Source: Paenisporosarcina sp. HGH0030 (GTDB taxonomy: Bacteria; Bacillota; Bacilli; Bacillales_A; Planococcaceae). From it: a stretch of 64,000 nt of DNA. Numbering within the stretch: the first letter of the stretch is position 1; each line of letters starts with the position of its first letter. Position numbers and translations under genes: made by a program. The notes under the pieces are model-generated. The model had not been told where the DNA came from. It did no database searches and saw only the letters and a program-made list of their open reading frames with translations. Below, piece by piece: positions 9,050 to 17,182 of this stretch. The stretch covers positions 1,244,825-1,308,824 of the forward strand of contig NZ_KE150421.1 in assembly GCF_000411295.1 (NCBI RefSeq), in the 5' to 3' direction.

Positions 9050-9322
9050 TTATAAGCCCGTTTTATAGTCATATTCTTTTGCTTTGTCCGGTTTAGAATT
9101 TTCATATTCAGTTTTGACAAACGGACGGTAGGAAGGACTGACTTCTTTTACAAACGGGAGTTTTTGTAATTTCGTTGAAATCGCTTCAATTTGATCGAGG
9201 TCGCAATACATTACGACATACTTTAATTTTCGGGAAATATATTGAACATGTCCATATTTCCTCAGCGACTTCGCTTGTTTTAAATGATGTACATATACAA
9301 TTAATCCTTGTCGTTCATTCAT
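9050..9322 (-). CDS. ylbG: YlbG family (UPF0298) protein
   Basis: This is a 90-residue UPF0298 protein that matches YlbG by eye: [39 protein letters not shown] is cut here to its recognisable parts, [13 protein letters not shown] and [14 protein letters not shown], followed by [11 protein letters not shown]. It is a small cytosolic protein of unknown function, usually next to ylbF and rsmD. Here it abuts the DUF7147 gene tail to tail, one base apart, with no obvious terminator between. Confidence 0.85.
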   Translation of the reverse strand: MNERQGLIVYVHHLKQAKSLRKYGHVQYISRKLKYVVMYCDLDQIEAISTKLQKLPFVKEVSPSYRPFVKTEYENSKPDKAKEYDYKTGL

Positions 9323-9388
9323 GCGAGTTCCCTCTTTTCTTACTTAAAAGAATACCATATGAAAGAAAACGTTCGCAACCGCTTGAAG

Positions 9389-9418
9389 CTGACAGTTTGC
9401 TATACTTTCCTTTATAAT
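9389..9418 (+). promoter_or_regulatory. likely promoter of the glycerophosphodiesterase gene
   Basis: CTGACA, 18 bp, TATAAT lies about 35 bp upstream of the chosen start. Confidence 0.55.
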
Positions 9419-9452
9419 GGGGAAAGCAAGTTTGCATGAGGAGGAATTAGAC

Positions 9453-10361
9453 ATGGGAAAGAAAACGAAAGTAGCATTCGCAATCGCCGCAGCTGGTGCT
9501 GCTGCCTGGGCAGGCTCTAAAGCCATCTCAAAACCTCAAAAACGCCCTGATAAAGAAGCACTTCAATATGAACATCCGATTATCTTAGCTCATCGTGGAG
9601 GTTCTCTGATTGCTCCAGAAAACTCCATGATAGCTTTCAAAAAAGCAGCTGAACTTGGAGTTCATGGATTTGAAATCGATATTCGCTTGACAAAAGATGA
9701 AGAAATCGTGGTTTTCCATGACGAATATGTAGATCGTACCACTGACGGTGCAGGACGTGTTGCAGATATGACACTTTCTGAACTTAAGGCTTTTGATCTG
9801 GGTTATCAGTTTATTAATGAGCAGCAAGAATATGAATATCGTGGACAAGGCTTAACTGCTATCACGCTACGTGAGCTATTTGAAGCATTCCCACAAATGT
9901 TGATTAACATCGATATGAAGGATTCTCCTGAAACGTATGAAGGTAGCTTGATTCCTTCAAAATTATGGCGTTTGATAGAAGAACTTGGTGCTCAAAACCG
10001 TGTGGTTGTCACGAGCTTCCATGACGAGCAAATCGATCGTTTCAACCTGTATGCTCAAAATTCGGTGGCACTTGGTGCAGGAGAAAACGAAGTGCGTAAA
10101 GCGTATTCTGCCTACACAAGTCAGTTCGGACATTTGTATCATCCTCGTGTAGACGTCTTTCAAATTCCAGTGAAATCCGGTGTTTTCCCACTTGATGGAG
10201 AAGGTTTTATCAACTTCCTGAGCAAACTGAATGTTCCCGTTCACTACTGGACAATCAATGATCCTCAAGTAATGCAGCGTTTGTTGCAATCAGGTGCAAA
10301 AGGAATTGTTACAGATCGTCCAGATTTAGCCGTTGCGTTACTGGCAGAACATATTGCATAA
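9453..10361 (+). CDS. membrane-anchored glycerophosphodiester phosphodiesterase
   Basis: This 302-residue GDPD-family enzyme hydrolyses glycerophosphodiesters to glycerol-3-phosphate and an alcohol. An N-terminal alanine-rich hydrophobic stretch (VAFAIAAAGAAAWAG) suggests a membrane anchor or signal. The catalytic set is present: AHRGG near residue 48, PENS, EIDIRLTKDEEIVVFHDE, then NIDMKD and a C-terminal YWTINDP...GIVTDRPD. The ATG at 9453 is chosen because GAGGAGG is eight bases upstream; an ATG 36 bases earlier has no site. It is monocistronic. It probably acts outside the membrane on lipid or teichoic-acid breakdown products. Confidence 0.88.
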   Translation: MGKKTKVAFAIAAAGAAAWAGSKAISKPQKRPDKEALQYEHPIILAHRGGSLIAPENSMIAFKKAAELGVHGFEIDIRLTKDEEIVVFHDEYVDRTTDGAGRVADMTLSELKAFDLGYQFINEQQEYEYRGQGLTAITLRELFEAFPQMLINIDMKDSPETYEGSLIPSKLWRLIEELGAQNRVVVTSFHDEQIDRFNLYAQNSVALGAGENEVRKAYSAYTSQFGHLYHPRVDVFQIPVKSGVFPLDGEGFINFLSKLNVPVHYWTINDPQVMQRLLQSGAKGIVTDRPDLAVALLAEHIA

Positions 10362-10399
10362 GAAAATGTGTATAAGCTAAAACTTTCTTTAAGAATAAG

Positions 10400-10434
10400 A
10401 AAAAGGATGTGCACATTACGCGCACATCCTTTTG
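10400..10434. terminator. terminator between GDPD gene and ylbF
   Basis: AAAAGGATGTGC pairs with GCACATCCTTTT around a short loop. It is placed to stop both convergent genes. Confidence 0.8.
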
Positions 10435-10482
10435 TTATGTCCGGCTCAAGAGCAGTTACGCACCCAAGCTACAATCTTTTAT

Positions 10483-10935
10483 TTAAGCTGAACAGCCACA
10501 AGAACCACCAGTTCCACAGCTTCCTGTACTACAAGAAGAGGCAGCTGAAGCGAAGAACGGATTGCTGACAGGGACCTTGACAGATTCAGATACAGTTTTT
10601 CCTATTAATAAGCTGACTTCATCCAACAAATCTTGCAATTCGTTTTCAGCCAGTCTTAAATTAGCGACACGTTCATTCATATCAAGTGCGCGTTTTTGTA
10701 CTCGAATAGACTTCATCACGTGCTGATAGTCCGGATGATACTTTCCGAAGCGTTGAACATCTTCATACTGCTCTTTTAAACGAGAAAAAGAAGCAATCTG
10801 TCTATTTAATAATTCGTCTGTATAAACGGCGAAATATGCTTCTTTGAAGCGTTCTACTTGCTCGGAGGATAAAATCATCTGTGTTAAACTATCTCCTTCA
10901 TCCATGATGTTTGCCCATTCTGATGTCATCATCAT
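10483..10935 (-). CDS. ylbF: YlbF, RNase Y specificity-factor subunit
   Basis: This 150-residue YlbF/YmcA-family protein shares the segment KEQYEDVQRFGKYHPDY with B. subtilis YlbF. It ends in a cysteine-rich tail (CSTGSCGTGGSCGC) like the one implicated in Fe-S cluster binding of the YlbF-YmcA-YaaT (Y-complex). That complex controls RNase Y-dependent mRNA maturation, competence, sporulation and biofilm formation. The body is helical. The start is ATG 10935, with GGAGG eight bases upstream; the longer frame would start at a TTG inside the ribosome site. Confidence 0.93.
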   Translation of the reverse strand: MMMTSEWANIMDEGDSLTQMILSSEQVERFKEAYFAVYTDELLNRQIASFSRLKEQYEDVQRFGKYHPDYQHVMKSIRVQKRALDMNERVANLRLAENELQDLLDEVSLLIGKTVSESVKVPVSNPFFASAASSCSTGSCGTGGSCGCSA

Positions 10936-11022
10936 CGGACATTCCTCCAATCTATTTTAATCATAACAGATTGGACTCATAAAATAAAAGACCTGCATTT
11001 GCTAAAAGTTAGGAGAAACAAC

Positions 11023-11511
11023 ATGAAAAAATCAGTACGTAATCAACTCGAAAACATATTAATTCATGCATCAACCGAAGATGTCTCTACGTTATCAAAA
11101 TGGTTGGAAGGCTTTGAGAAGAAACAAAGTGGTGATCTTTCCACTTATTTAGGCGCTACTTTGCATATGGAGAAGAAATTAAGCGATGATTCTTGCACGA
11201 TATCCATCCCAATAACTCCTTATATTCATAACACTCTTCATATCCCTCACGGTGGTATTCTGGCCGTTATGCTTGATACCGCGATGGGTGTCCTCGCAAA
11301 TCATTCACTATCTGAAGAATTTGCCGCTGTAACCATGAACTTATCCATTAACTATTTGGCGACGGCCACGGAAGGTCATTTACATGCACGTGCTACTTTT
11401 TCACATAAAGGACGCCAGACGATGGTGGTTACCGGTGAAATTACGGACGACAATGGCAAGAAGCTTGCGGTTGGCAATGGATCATTTTTCGTGGTTCCCC
11501 GCCATCGGTAA
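11023..11511 (+). CDS. PaaI/hotdog-fold thioesterase
   Basis: This 162-residue hotdog-fold protein probably hydrolyses an acyl-CoA. The central motif IPHGGILAVMLDTAMGVLANHS resembles the HGG...D/E active-site helix of PaaI-type thioesterases. A second region (TMNLSINYLATATEGHLHARATF) matches the family's substrate face. The start is at 11023 with AGGAGA seven bases upstream. Its 3' end overlaps the convergent MurE-like gene by 30 bp. The substrate is unknown. Confidence 0.82.
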   Translation: MKKSVRNQLENILIHASTEDVSTLSKWLEGFEKKQSGDLSTYLGATLHMEKKLSDDSCTISIPITPYIHNTLHIPHGGILAVMLDTAMGVLANHSLSEEFAAVTMNLSINYLATATEGHLHARATFSHKGRQTMVVTGEITDDNGKKLAVGNGSFFVVPRHR

Positions 11512-12957
11512 CGTCGATAATATTAGCAGAACGGTTTGTTCGTCTGAAAAAGGGATAACTTGATCGCCAATATGTTGAGTGGACTCATGACCCTTCCCTG
11601 CTATACAGAGTAAATCTCCAGGTTTGCAATACCGAAGCGCTTGTTGAATCGCAGCTGCTCGATCGACTTCGATATGGATCTTGGAAGTCTCCGGCAAATT
11701 TCCAACGATTTGCTGGCAGATTTTCAGAGGATCCTCTAATCGGGGGTTATCTGATGTCACCCACATGCTATGTGAGTAAAATGCTGCAATCTCTCCCATA
11801 GCACTTCGCTTCGCTTGGTCGCGATTTCCTCCGCATCCGAATACAACAAGTAATCGTCCTTCAGTAATTCTTGATGCTGAAGAAAGTAGATGTTGCAGAG
11901 CTTCTGGTGTATGCGCATAATCTATGACTACTTGAAAAGGTTTTTTTAAGATGAATTGAAATCTGCCAGGGGGTAAAGTAATGTTGGGGAGTAGCGGAAT
12001 AATTGATGACATCGGAATATCCAATTGTCGTATAGTCGCAATTGCAGCCGCTATATTTGAGATATTATAGAGTCCTGTAAAACCAACTTCCACGTCATAG
12101 CCATCACAATCTCCTTCATCGAATATTGTCACATTCGTTGATACTGGCTTTATTTCTTTCAGCTGGATGAATTCTTCGCCAAACCAATTCAGTTCTTTCG
12201 TGCATTCTTTTCCTTTTTCCAACCAAAAAGAATCGTCTTTATTCACAACAACTTTTCGGCTTATATCCATTAATTTGCATTTTGCTTTTTTATAGGACTC
12301 AATGCCTTCATGATCTTCAAGATGATCATGTCCTAGATTTAGAAATACCCCTTGTTGGATTGAACAATGGTCCAGTCGGTGCTGTGCTAATCCCATCGAT
12401 GAAGCTTCAATTATGACATGTGTAATGTTCATTTTTAACAGTCGGGCAAAGGTTTGATGGAGATGTGAAGCAGACCATGTAGTGAGTGATGGAAAATTCT
12501 CATCAACTTTTTTTCCATTTATAAAAAGTCCTAATGTACCGATTACTGCTGTTTGGTAGCCAAGCATCGTGAGCATTTGACCTATCATATGGCTTACCGT
12601 TGTCTTACCATTGGTTCCAGTCACCGCCACCACGTGCAATTGTTTTGATGGATTCCCATGAACACGGGCACAAGCATGAGAAAGAAAGGTCCTAGTGTTT
12701 GGCACGATGCCAAACGCCACCTCTCTACACATTTTTTCATGTTCTCGATCTTCCGCAATAATACAGACCGCCCCGTTTTCGATTGCCTCATTTATATAAG
12801 TAGCACCATTGGCATTTTTCCCTTTAATAACTACAAAGACATCACCGGCTTGAATTTCCTTGGAATTTTCTTTGACCCCACATATGATTTCATTAAAGGA
12901 TCCGTGTAACCACGTACACGGCCAGTCTTTTAATAAATCGGCAATGACCAAAGTCAT
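11482..12957 (-). CDS. MurE-like UDP-MurNAc-tripeptide synthetase
   Basis: This 491-residue Mur ligase adds an amino acid to UDP-MurNAc-L-Ala-D-Glu. It has the three Mur domains: an N-terminal UDP-binding part, the ATP site VTGTNGKTTVSHMIG near residue 110, and a C-terminal domain with the specificity motif DNPRLEDP. DNPR marks meso-diaminopimelate-adding MurE in known enzymes; lysine-adding enzymes differ there. The start at 12957 has AGGAGGGG upstream; longer frames lack a site. It is not in a division/cell-wall cluster but divergent from a short aspartokinase-like gene, so it may be a second MurE. See finding on a possible spore-cortex role. Confidence 0.82.
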   Translation of the reverse strand: MTLVIADLLKDWPCTWLHGSFNEIICGVKENSKEIQAGDVFVVIKGKNANGATYINEAIENGAVCIIAEDREHEKMCREVAFGIVPNTRTFLSHACARVHGNPSKQLHVVAVTGTNGKTTVSHMIGQMLTMLGYQTAVIGTLGLFINGKKVDENFPSLTTWSASHLHQTFARLLKMNITHVIIEASSMGLAQHRLDHCSIQQGVFLNLGHDHLEDHEGIESYKKAKCKLMDISRKVVVNKDDSFWLEKGKECTKELNWFGEEFIQLKEIKPVSTNVTIFDEGDCDGYDVEVGFTGLYNISNIAAAIATIRQLDIPMSSIIPLLPNITLPPGRFQFILKKPFQVVIDYAHTPEALQHLLSSASRITEGRLLVVFGCGGNRDQAKRSAMGEIAAFYSHSMWVTSDNPRLEDPLKICQQIVGNLPETSKIHIEVDRAAAIQQALRYCKPGDLLCIAGKGHESTQHIGDQVIPFSDEQTVLLILSTLPMAGNHEK

Positions 12958-13069
12958 TGTACCCCTCCTACACAAAATGAAATTGACCGAATACATTACA
13001 GTCAAGGTACGTTCATCGTATGTAAGCATGCGGGAAAATGTCACTCATGATTAATAAGGAGCGGGTTTG

Positions 13070-13813
13070 ATGATTGTGCAAAAATTCGGAGGCATAGCGG
13101 TGAGAGATGCAGCATCGCGGGCAGTATGTATTCAACATATTAAAGAAGGTTTAGCCAAATATAAATCGGTTCTGGTGGTTGTTTCAGCAATGGGGCGTCA
13201 TGGGGATCCTTATTCCACCGATACACTGATTCGAATAACGGACGCATTTCAAATTGCACCAGAATCAAAAGATGTTGCCGCTATTTGCGGAGAGCTCCTG
13301 GCCTCTTCCGTTCTATCAGCAGAATGTTTAAAGCAACAGATTCCGTGTCAATTAGCGTATGGCATACAGGCTGGTATCTACACGGATGACCATTTTGGAG
13401 ATGCTTCAATTATTAAAACATCTAAAAAAGTCATTAAAGAATTGCTCCAGCATGTACCATGTGTAATTGTACCAGGGTTTCAAGGAATTACGACAGATCA
13501 TCGCTTTACGACACTTGGACGCGGTGGCAGTGATTTAACTGCAATCGTGATGGCCAATTTATTCGATGCCGAGGCGGTTGAATTTTATAAAGATGTACCA
13601 GGTGTCATGTCCGGTGATCCAAAAAACTCGGAAAATGTATATAAATTACCGAAAGTTTCGTATGAAAAGCTTCAGCAGCTTTGTGAAACTGAGACACACC
13701 CACTGATACAAAAAAAAGCAGTGGACATGGCGGCTAAGCACCAAATTCCACTGCATATTCGTCCTTTCGGTTCTTCAGAAGAAGGAACATGGATAAACTC
13801 CGCTGCTCATTGA
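13070..13813 (+). CDS. aspartokinase-like amino acid kinase without ACT domain
   Basis: This 247-residue amino-acid-kinase-fold protein resembles the catalytic domain of aspartate kinases: VQKFGGIAVRD at the N-terminus, GRGGSDLTA near residue 145, and KDVPGVMSGDP near residue 170. The usual N-terminal motif is FGGTSV; here it is FGGIAV, so the conserved Thr/Ser are changed. The C-terminal ACT regulatory domains are missing, so it would be insensitive to lysine or threonine. The start is at ATG 13070 with AAGGAG eight bases upstream. It is divergent from the MurE-like gene by 112 bp. The activity is uncertain: aspartate kinase or a related acid kinase. Confidence 0.7.
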   Translation: MIVQKFGGIAVRDAASRAVCIQHIKEGLAKYKSVLVVVSAMGRHGDPYSTDTLIRITDAFQIAPESKDVAAICGELLASSVLSAECLKQQIPCQLAYGIQAGIYTDDHFGDASIIKTSKKVIKELLQHVPCVIVPGFQGITTDHRFTTLGRGGSDLTAIVMANLFDAEAVEFYKDVPGVMSGDPKNSENVYKLPKVSYEKLQQLCETETHPLIQKKAVDMAAKHQIPLHIRPFGSSEEGTWINSAAH

Positions 13814-14883
13814 CCTTTTCTGACATTCATCTCGCGTTTTACAAAGTTTTGCGTATAATATTTGCCAAATGTTCCTACGCCCAGGTGGGTAAAATCTTCT
13901 TTTAGCAAAACTTCTCTATGATCTGAAGAATTTAACCAACCATTTACAACTTCTGCTGAATCATAATAATTCGCTGCAAGGTTTTCAGCTGCACTGTCAT
14001 AAACAATAAGCGACTCTTCCAAACGGTTTTCCAAATCCCCAAAATCCGGTGACTCATGAGAAAAATAATTTTGCATCGCCATATCTTCACTATGTTTGCT
14101 TGCAACAAGTCCAAGAGCATCATCTTCAATAACTGTATTTACGGAATGACGTGAACGATACACGTTCGTCAATTCAAATAATTGGCGTTCATTTGATGCA
14201 TCAATAGATTTTTGCAATGTCGTTGAAGGTACTTTAGGTGCTAAGTAGTCACCTTTGTAAGTCATTTCATAAGGCTGATGGAGAACAAGTGTCTTTGGAT
14301 CAGTAAAACGAATGGCTTCCACTTCTTGGTCTTCTTCATCCATATAAATTTGGGCAAAAAGCCCATCGAATTTAATTAATAATCGGTTCGTCATATCTTG
14401 GTCGTTGATGGTGAATGTATAAACATTCGAATCGATTTGCACGGTAATTTCCGACTCGATTATAGTAAAGCGGTATAAATCATCAATGGATTGCCCAACT
14501 TGATAGGGTGAGGCATCAAGGCTTTCTCCTGCAATATATATTTGAGTTATGGTGTCCCCGTTAACGCCTACCATCATATAAGAATCGAGTGACCTATTGT
14601 ACACCCACCATTCATATCCGTAAGCTGAAGGCTCGATTCGGTTAGGTTCCCCAAATGATTCCACCACTTTTTTAGTATGTTGTCCAATAAGCGTAGATAG
14701 TCCTTTTTCTGGTCTTGGGACTGATTCTTCCCCAGATGGGGGTAATAAGTTTTCCTGTGGCAAAGCTTGCCCTGTTGGACCGGGCGCTTCCAATAAATCA
14801 TTTTCTTGAACAGTTTGGTCGGAATAAAAAATGACAGTCATGATAATAGCTAATAAAATTAAGATTCTAACCAATACTTTCAA
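13807..14883 (-). CDS. ylbC: CAP-domain protein with CAP-associated N-terminal domain (YlbC-like)
   Basis: This 358-residue exported protein has an N-terminal membrane/signal segment (VLVRILILLAIIMTVIFY) and a proline-rich linker. A CAP-associated domain covers about residues 65-200 (GQHTKKVVESFGEPNRI), and a C-terminal CAP/SCP domain covers about residues 230-350. The CAP motifs are visible: NVYRSRHSVN, ASKHSEDMA, YFSHESPDFG and AENLAANYYDSAEVVNGWLNS (shown here only in part), then HLGVGTFGKYYTQNF. Its place near ylbF/ylbG agrees with YlbC. The function is unknown; CAP proteins are extracellular. Its end overlaps the convergent kinase-like gene by 7 bp. Confidence 0.82.
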   Translation of the reverse strand: MKVLVRILILLAIIMTVIFYSDQTVQENDLLEAPGPTGQALPQENLLPPSGEESVPRPEKGLSTLIGQHTKKVVESFGEPNRIEPSAYGYEWWVYNRSLDSYMMVGVNGDTITQIYIAGESLDASPYQVGQSIDDLYRFTIIESEITVQIDSNVYTFTINDQDMTNRLLIKFDGLFAQIYMDEEDQEVEAIRFTDPKTLVLHQPYEMTYKGDYLAPKVPSTTLQKSIDASNERQLFELTNVYRSRHSVNTVIEDDALGLVASKHSEDMAMQNYFSHESPDFGDLENRLEESLIVYDSAAENLAANYYDSAEVVNGWLNSSDHREVLLKEDFTHLGVGTFGKYYTQNFVKREMNVRKGQ

Positions 14884-15034
14884 TAAGACAACTCCTCATA
14901 AGGAAAATGATGAGTCTATTATATCAGTGTAAAGCGTATTGACACAATGTTGTCATTGCAACAGATGCAAAATTGCACTATTATAAAATGGAACGCGTTA
15001 CTTAGGGTAAAGCATGTATAAGGAGGACGATTTT

Positions 15035-15400
15035 ATGTATTTTGAAAACACAGGTATTGAAAATACAGCAGCTGATTTACAATTATTAGATGATATTATG
15101 TTAAACCACGGTCTTGTACGTGAAGGTCAATGGGATTACGAACGTGTTACTTATGACAAAAAATACGAAATTAAAGAAGGCACATTCTATTTACGTATTT
15201 TCGGCTTCACAAAAGATGGCGATGTTGGCGCTCACGATGCAATCATTACCTTGATGAAACCAGTTGTAGGTAAACATTATTTCCCTCATGGTGTTGAATA
15301 TGGAGACCAAGAAGTCTTCCCGGCACATTTGGTTAAATCATGTCAGCAAACATTGGCTGCTGTTAAAGCAGATATCAATGCATTTGAAATTCGTGCATAA
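15035..15400 (+). CDS. YugN-like family protein
   Basis: This 121-residue protein starts MYFENTGIENTAADLQLLDD and belongs by appearance to the YugN-like family of Bacillales. It is compact, soluble and acidic, without transmembrane segments or cysteine motifs. The start at 15035 is chosen because ATAAGGAGG is eight bases upstream. It is followed by a strong terminator, so it is monocistronic. The function is unknown. Confidence 0.75.
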   Translation: MYFENTGIENTAADLQLLDDIMLNHGLVREGQWDYERVTYDKKYEIKEGTFYLRIFGFTKDGDVGAHDAIITLMKPVVGKHYFPHGVEYGDQEVFPAHLVKSCQQTLAAVKADINAFEIRA

Positions 15401-15404
15401 TGGA

Positions 15405-15438
15405 AACGCCGAGGAATAATATTCCTTCGGCGTTTTTT
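15405..15438 (+). terminator. terminator after the yugN-like gene
   Basis: AACGCCGAGGAATA pairs with TATTCCTTCGGCGTT and is followed by TTTTTT. Confidence 0.9.
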
Positions 15439-15454
15439 CTATTGCTTTTCAAAA

Positions 15455-15482
15455 GTGACAATGTTGTCTATACTTATACAAT
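15455..15482 (+). promoter_or_regulatory. likely promoter of the AI-2E family gene
   Basis: GTGACA, 16 bp, TACAAT, ending 22 bp upstream of the chosen start. Confidence 0.5.
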
Positions 15483-15504
15483 ATGGAAAAATGAGGTGAT
15501 GCTG

Positions 15505-16563
15505 ATGCCAAAGTGGATTACCAAGAAATTTTTAATACTAGCTTTATTGATTGTATTGCTCATCCTTTTTTTAACCTTTGTACTCCCTCTCGCAGTTCCA
15601 ATTCTTCTAGCTTTAATTACTGCTTTTTTCCTTGAACCGATTGTTAAATGGTGTAAAGAAAAGTTTAAATGGAATCGAAAGACTGCCGTTATTACCGTTT
15701 TTATATTATTTTTATTACTCATTACCGCTACCTTATATTTCACTATCACCCAATTAGTTGGTCAGATTATTCAATTGACTAAAATTGCACCCGATTATTT
15801 TAATACACTGTCATTATCATGGATGAATGTCCAAAGCAAATTATTCAGTTTTACGCAAGGCATGCCCATTGAAGTGGTAACTTCGATTAAAAATGAGTTA
15901 GATGAGTTTTTAAACACTATGCAAAAAGCCATTTTGGGGATTGTAAGCTACAATAGTATCAGCAAACTGCTGACAGGCATACCAAATTTTTTAGTCAGTT
16001 TTATCGTTTACATTATCACGTTATTCCTGTTTATGTTGGACTTAACAGAACTGAAGAAAATGGTATTTCGTCATCTGACGCCTGCAACTGCTGAAAAAGT
16101 TCGTTTTATGACTTCCCGATTAAATTCTGTCATTTTTGGTTTTTTGAAAGCCCAATTGCTTGCCAGTTTATTTATTTTAGTAGGAAGCTTTATTGGATTA
16201 TTATTCATTGCCCCAAAATATGCAATTATAATGTCTATAGTTATTTGGATCATCGATATTATTCCTATACTTGGTTCGATTGCCATTGTCGGACCATGGT
16301 CATTGTACCAATTTGTCATTGGGGACATTGCCATGGGAACAAAACTTGCCATTCTGGCGTTAGTGTTGCTGGTCATTCGCCGTGCTGTAGAACCCAAATT
16401 AATGGGCTCTCAGATTGGTTTATCACCTCTTGCCACATTAATTGCCATGTTTATCGGATTACAAATTTTCGGTTTCCTCGGATTAATCATCGGTCCATTT
16501 GTCGTCATCATTTTCACTACAGCAAAAGAAGCCGGTATTATCAAAACCAATTTCAAACTATAA
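15505..16563 (+). CDS. AI-2E family transporter, YtvI-like
   Basis: This 352-residue integral membrane protein of the AI-2E exporter/permease family has about eight hydrophobic segments and the family-typical VIWIIDIIPILGSIAIVGPW and LIIGPFVVIIF near the C-terminus. B. subtilis YtvI, annotated as a sporulation membrane protein, is the closest type I can name. The family includes transporters and sodium/proton antiporters, so the substrate is not predictable. The start at 15505 is placed by GAGGTG eight bases upstream. The gene has its own promoter and terminator. Confidence 0.78.
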   Translation: MPKWITKKFLILALLIVLLILFLTFVLPLAVPILLALITAFFLEPIVKWCKEKFKWNRKTAVITVFILFLLLITATLYFTITQLVGQIIQLTKIAPDYFNTLSLSWMNVQSKLFSFTQGMPIEVVTSIKNELDEFLNTMQKAILGIVSYNSISKLLTGIPNFLVSFIVYIITLFLFMLDLTELKKMVFRHLTPATAEKVRFMTSRLNSVIFGFLKAQLLASLFILVGSFIGLLFIAPKYAIIMSIVIWIIDIIPILGSIAIVGPWSLYQFVIGDIAMGTKLAILALVLLVIRRAVEPKLMGSQIGLSPLATLIAMFIGLQIFGFLGLIIGPFVVIIFTTAKEAGIIKTNFKL

Positions 16564-16607
16564 AAAATGCCAATTACCTCAATAACAAGGTGATTGGCAT
16601 TTTTTAT
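16563..16607. terminator. terminator after the AI-2E family gene
   Basis: AAAAATGCCAAT pairs with ATTGGCATTTTT around a partly paired loop. A and T runs on both sides allow use from either direction. Confidence 0.85.
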
Positions 16608-16681
16608 TATCTTTGATTTTGATAAAAATTAGAGGGAATCGCTCCCTTTATATTAAAGACATTGTTTAACTGGGTCTTTAA

Positions 16682-17143
16682 TTAAAATCCTAATATCGCT
16701 TTAAAAACAGAAGTGGTTTCTCCACCTTCATAGATTATATACAGCAATAAGTAGACCATTACGCCAGTAATGGCAGTGAAAAACCAAATAATACTTGTAA
16801 TTGGACCTAGTTTGCGGTGTCTTTTCAAATTGTCTTTATAGCCAGACCAAATGGTAAAGAGACCAAATACCGCACCTGTCGTAGCCAATATAATATGAAA
16901 GACTAAAAAAGTAGTATAAAAGATTTTATATTCATCGGGTCCGCCAAAAGCTGTGTTTCCGATAAACAACGTTCGTGAAACATAAATAATAAAGAATGTC
17001 AGTGCTGCAATTGCAGCTGCAAACATGGTTTTCTTATGTGCTTCAATTTTTCTTTGTTTAATTAAAGCCCAACCAATCGCAACAAGGACGGCGCTTAACG
17101 CAATAAAAAACGTACTGATAGTCGGCAATACAAGTGGATTCAT
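16682..17143 (-). CDS. DUF420 membrane protein (CtaM/YozB-like)
   Basis: This 153-residue protein has four transmembrane segments (LPTISTFFIALSAVLVAIGW, AAIAALTFFIIYVSRTLF, FHIILATTGAVFGLFTIW and IIWFFTAITGVMVYLLLY). It is a DUF420 protein. The Staphylococcus member CtaM is required for heme-copper oxidase function. The position at the end of the cta cluster supports an assembly role here. ATG 17143 is chosen over an upstream start because TTAGGAGAAAAAG precedes it. It follows ctaG by 40 bp, probably co-transcribed. Confidence 0.82.
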   Translation of the reverse strand: MNPLVLPTISTFFIALSAVLVAIGWALIKQRKIEAHKKTMFAAAIAALTFFIIYVSRTLFIGNTAFGGPDEYKIFYTTFLVFHIILATTGAVFGLFTIWSGYKDNLKRHRKLGPITSIIWFFTAITGVMVYLLLYIIYEGGETTSVFKAILGF

Positions 17144-17182
17144 CTCTTTTTCTCCTAACACTCACCAATTTATGAAGGTTGA

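Noticed and set aside
11482..11511. Frameshift or gene fusion between the thioesterase and MurE-like genes
   Set aside because: They are on opposite strands and simply overlap by 30 bp at their 3' ends; both frames are intact.
12958..13044. N-terminal extension of the MurE-like protein
   Set aside because: The extra 29 codons have no ribosome site, while AGGAGGGG lies just before the ATG at 12957 and the shorter protein matches the family start.
15400..15504. Longer N-terminus of the YtvI-like protein
   Set aside because: The upstream codons cover the yugN terminator and the gene's own promoter, and the ribosome site precedes 15505.
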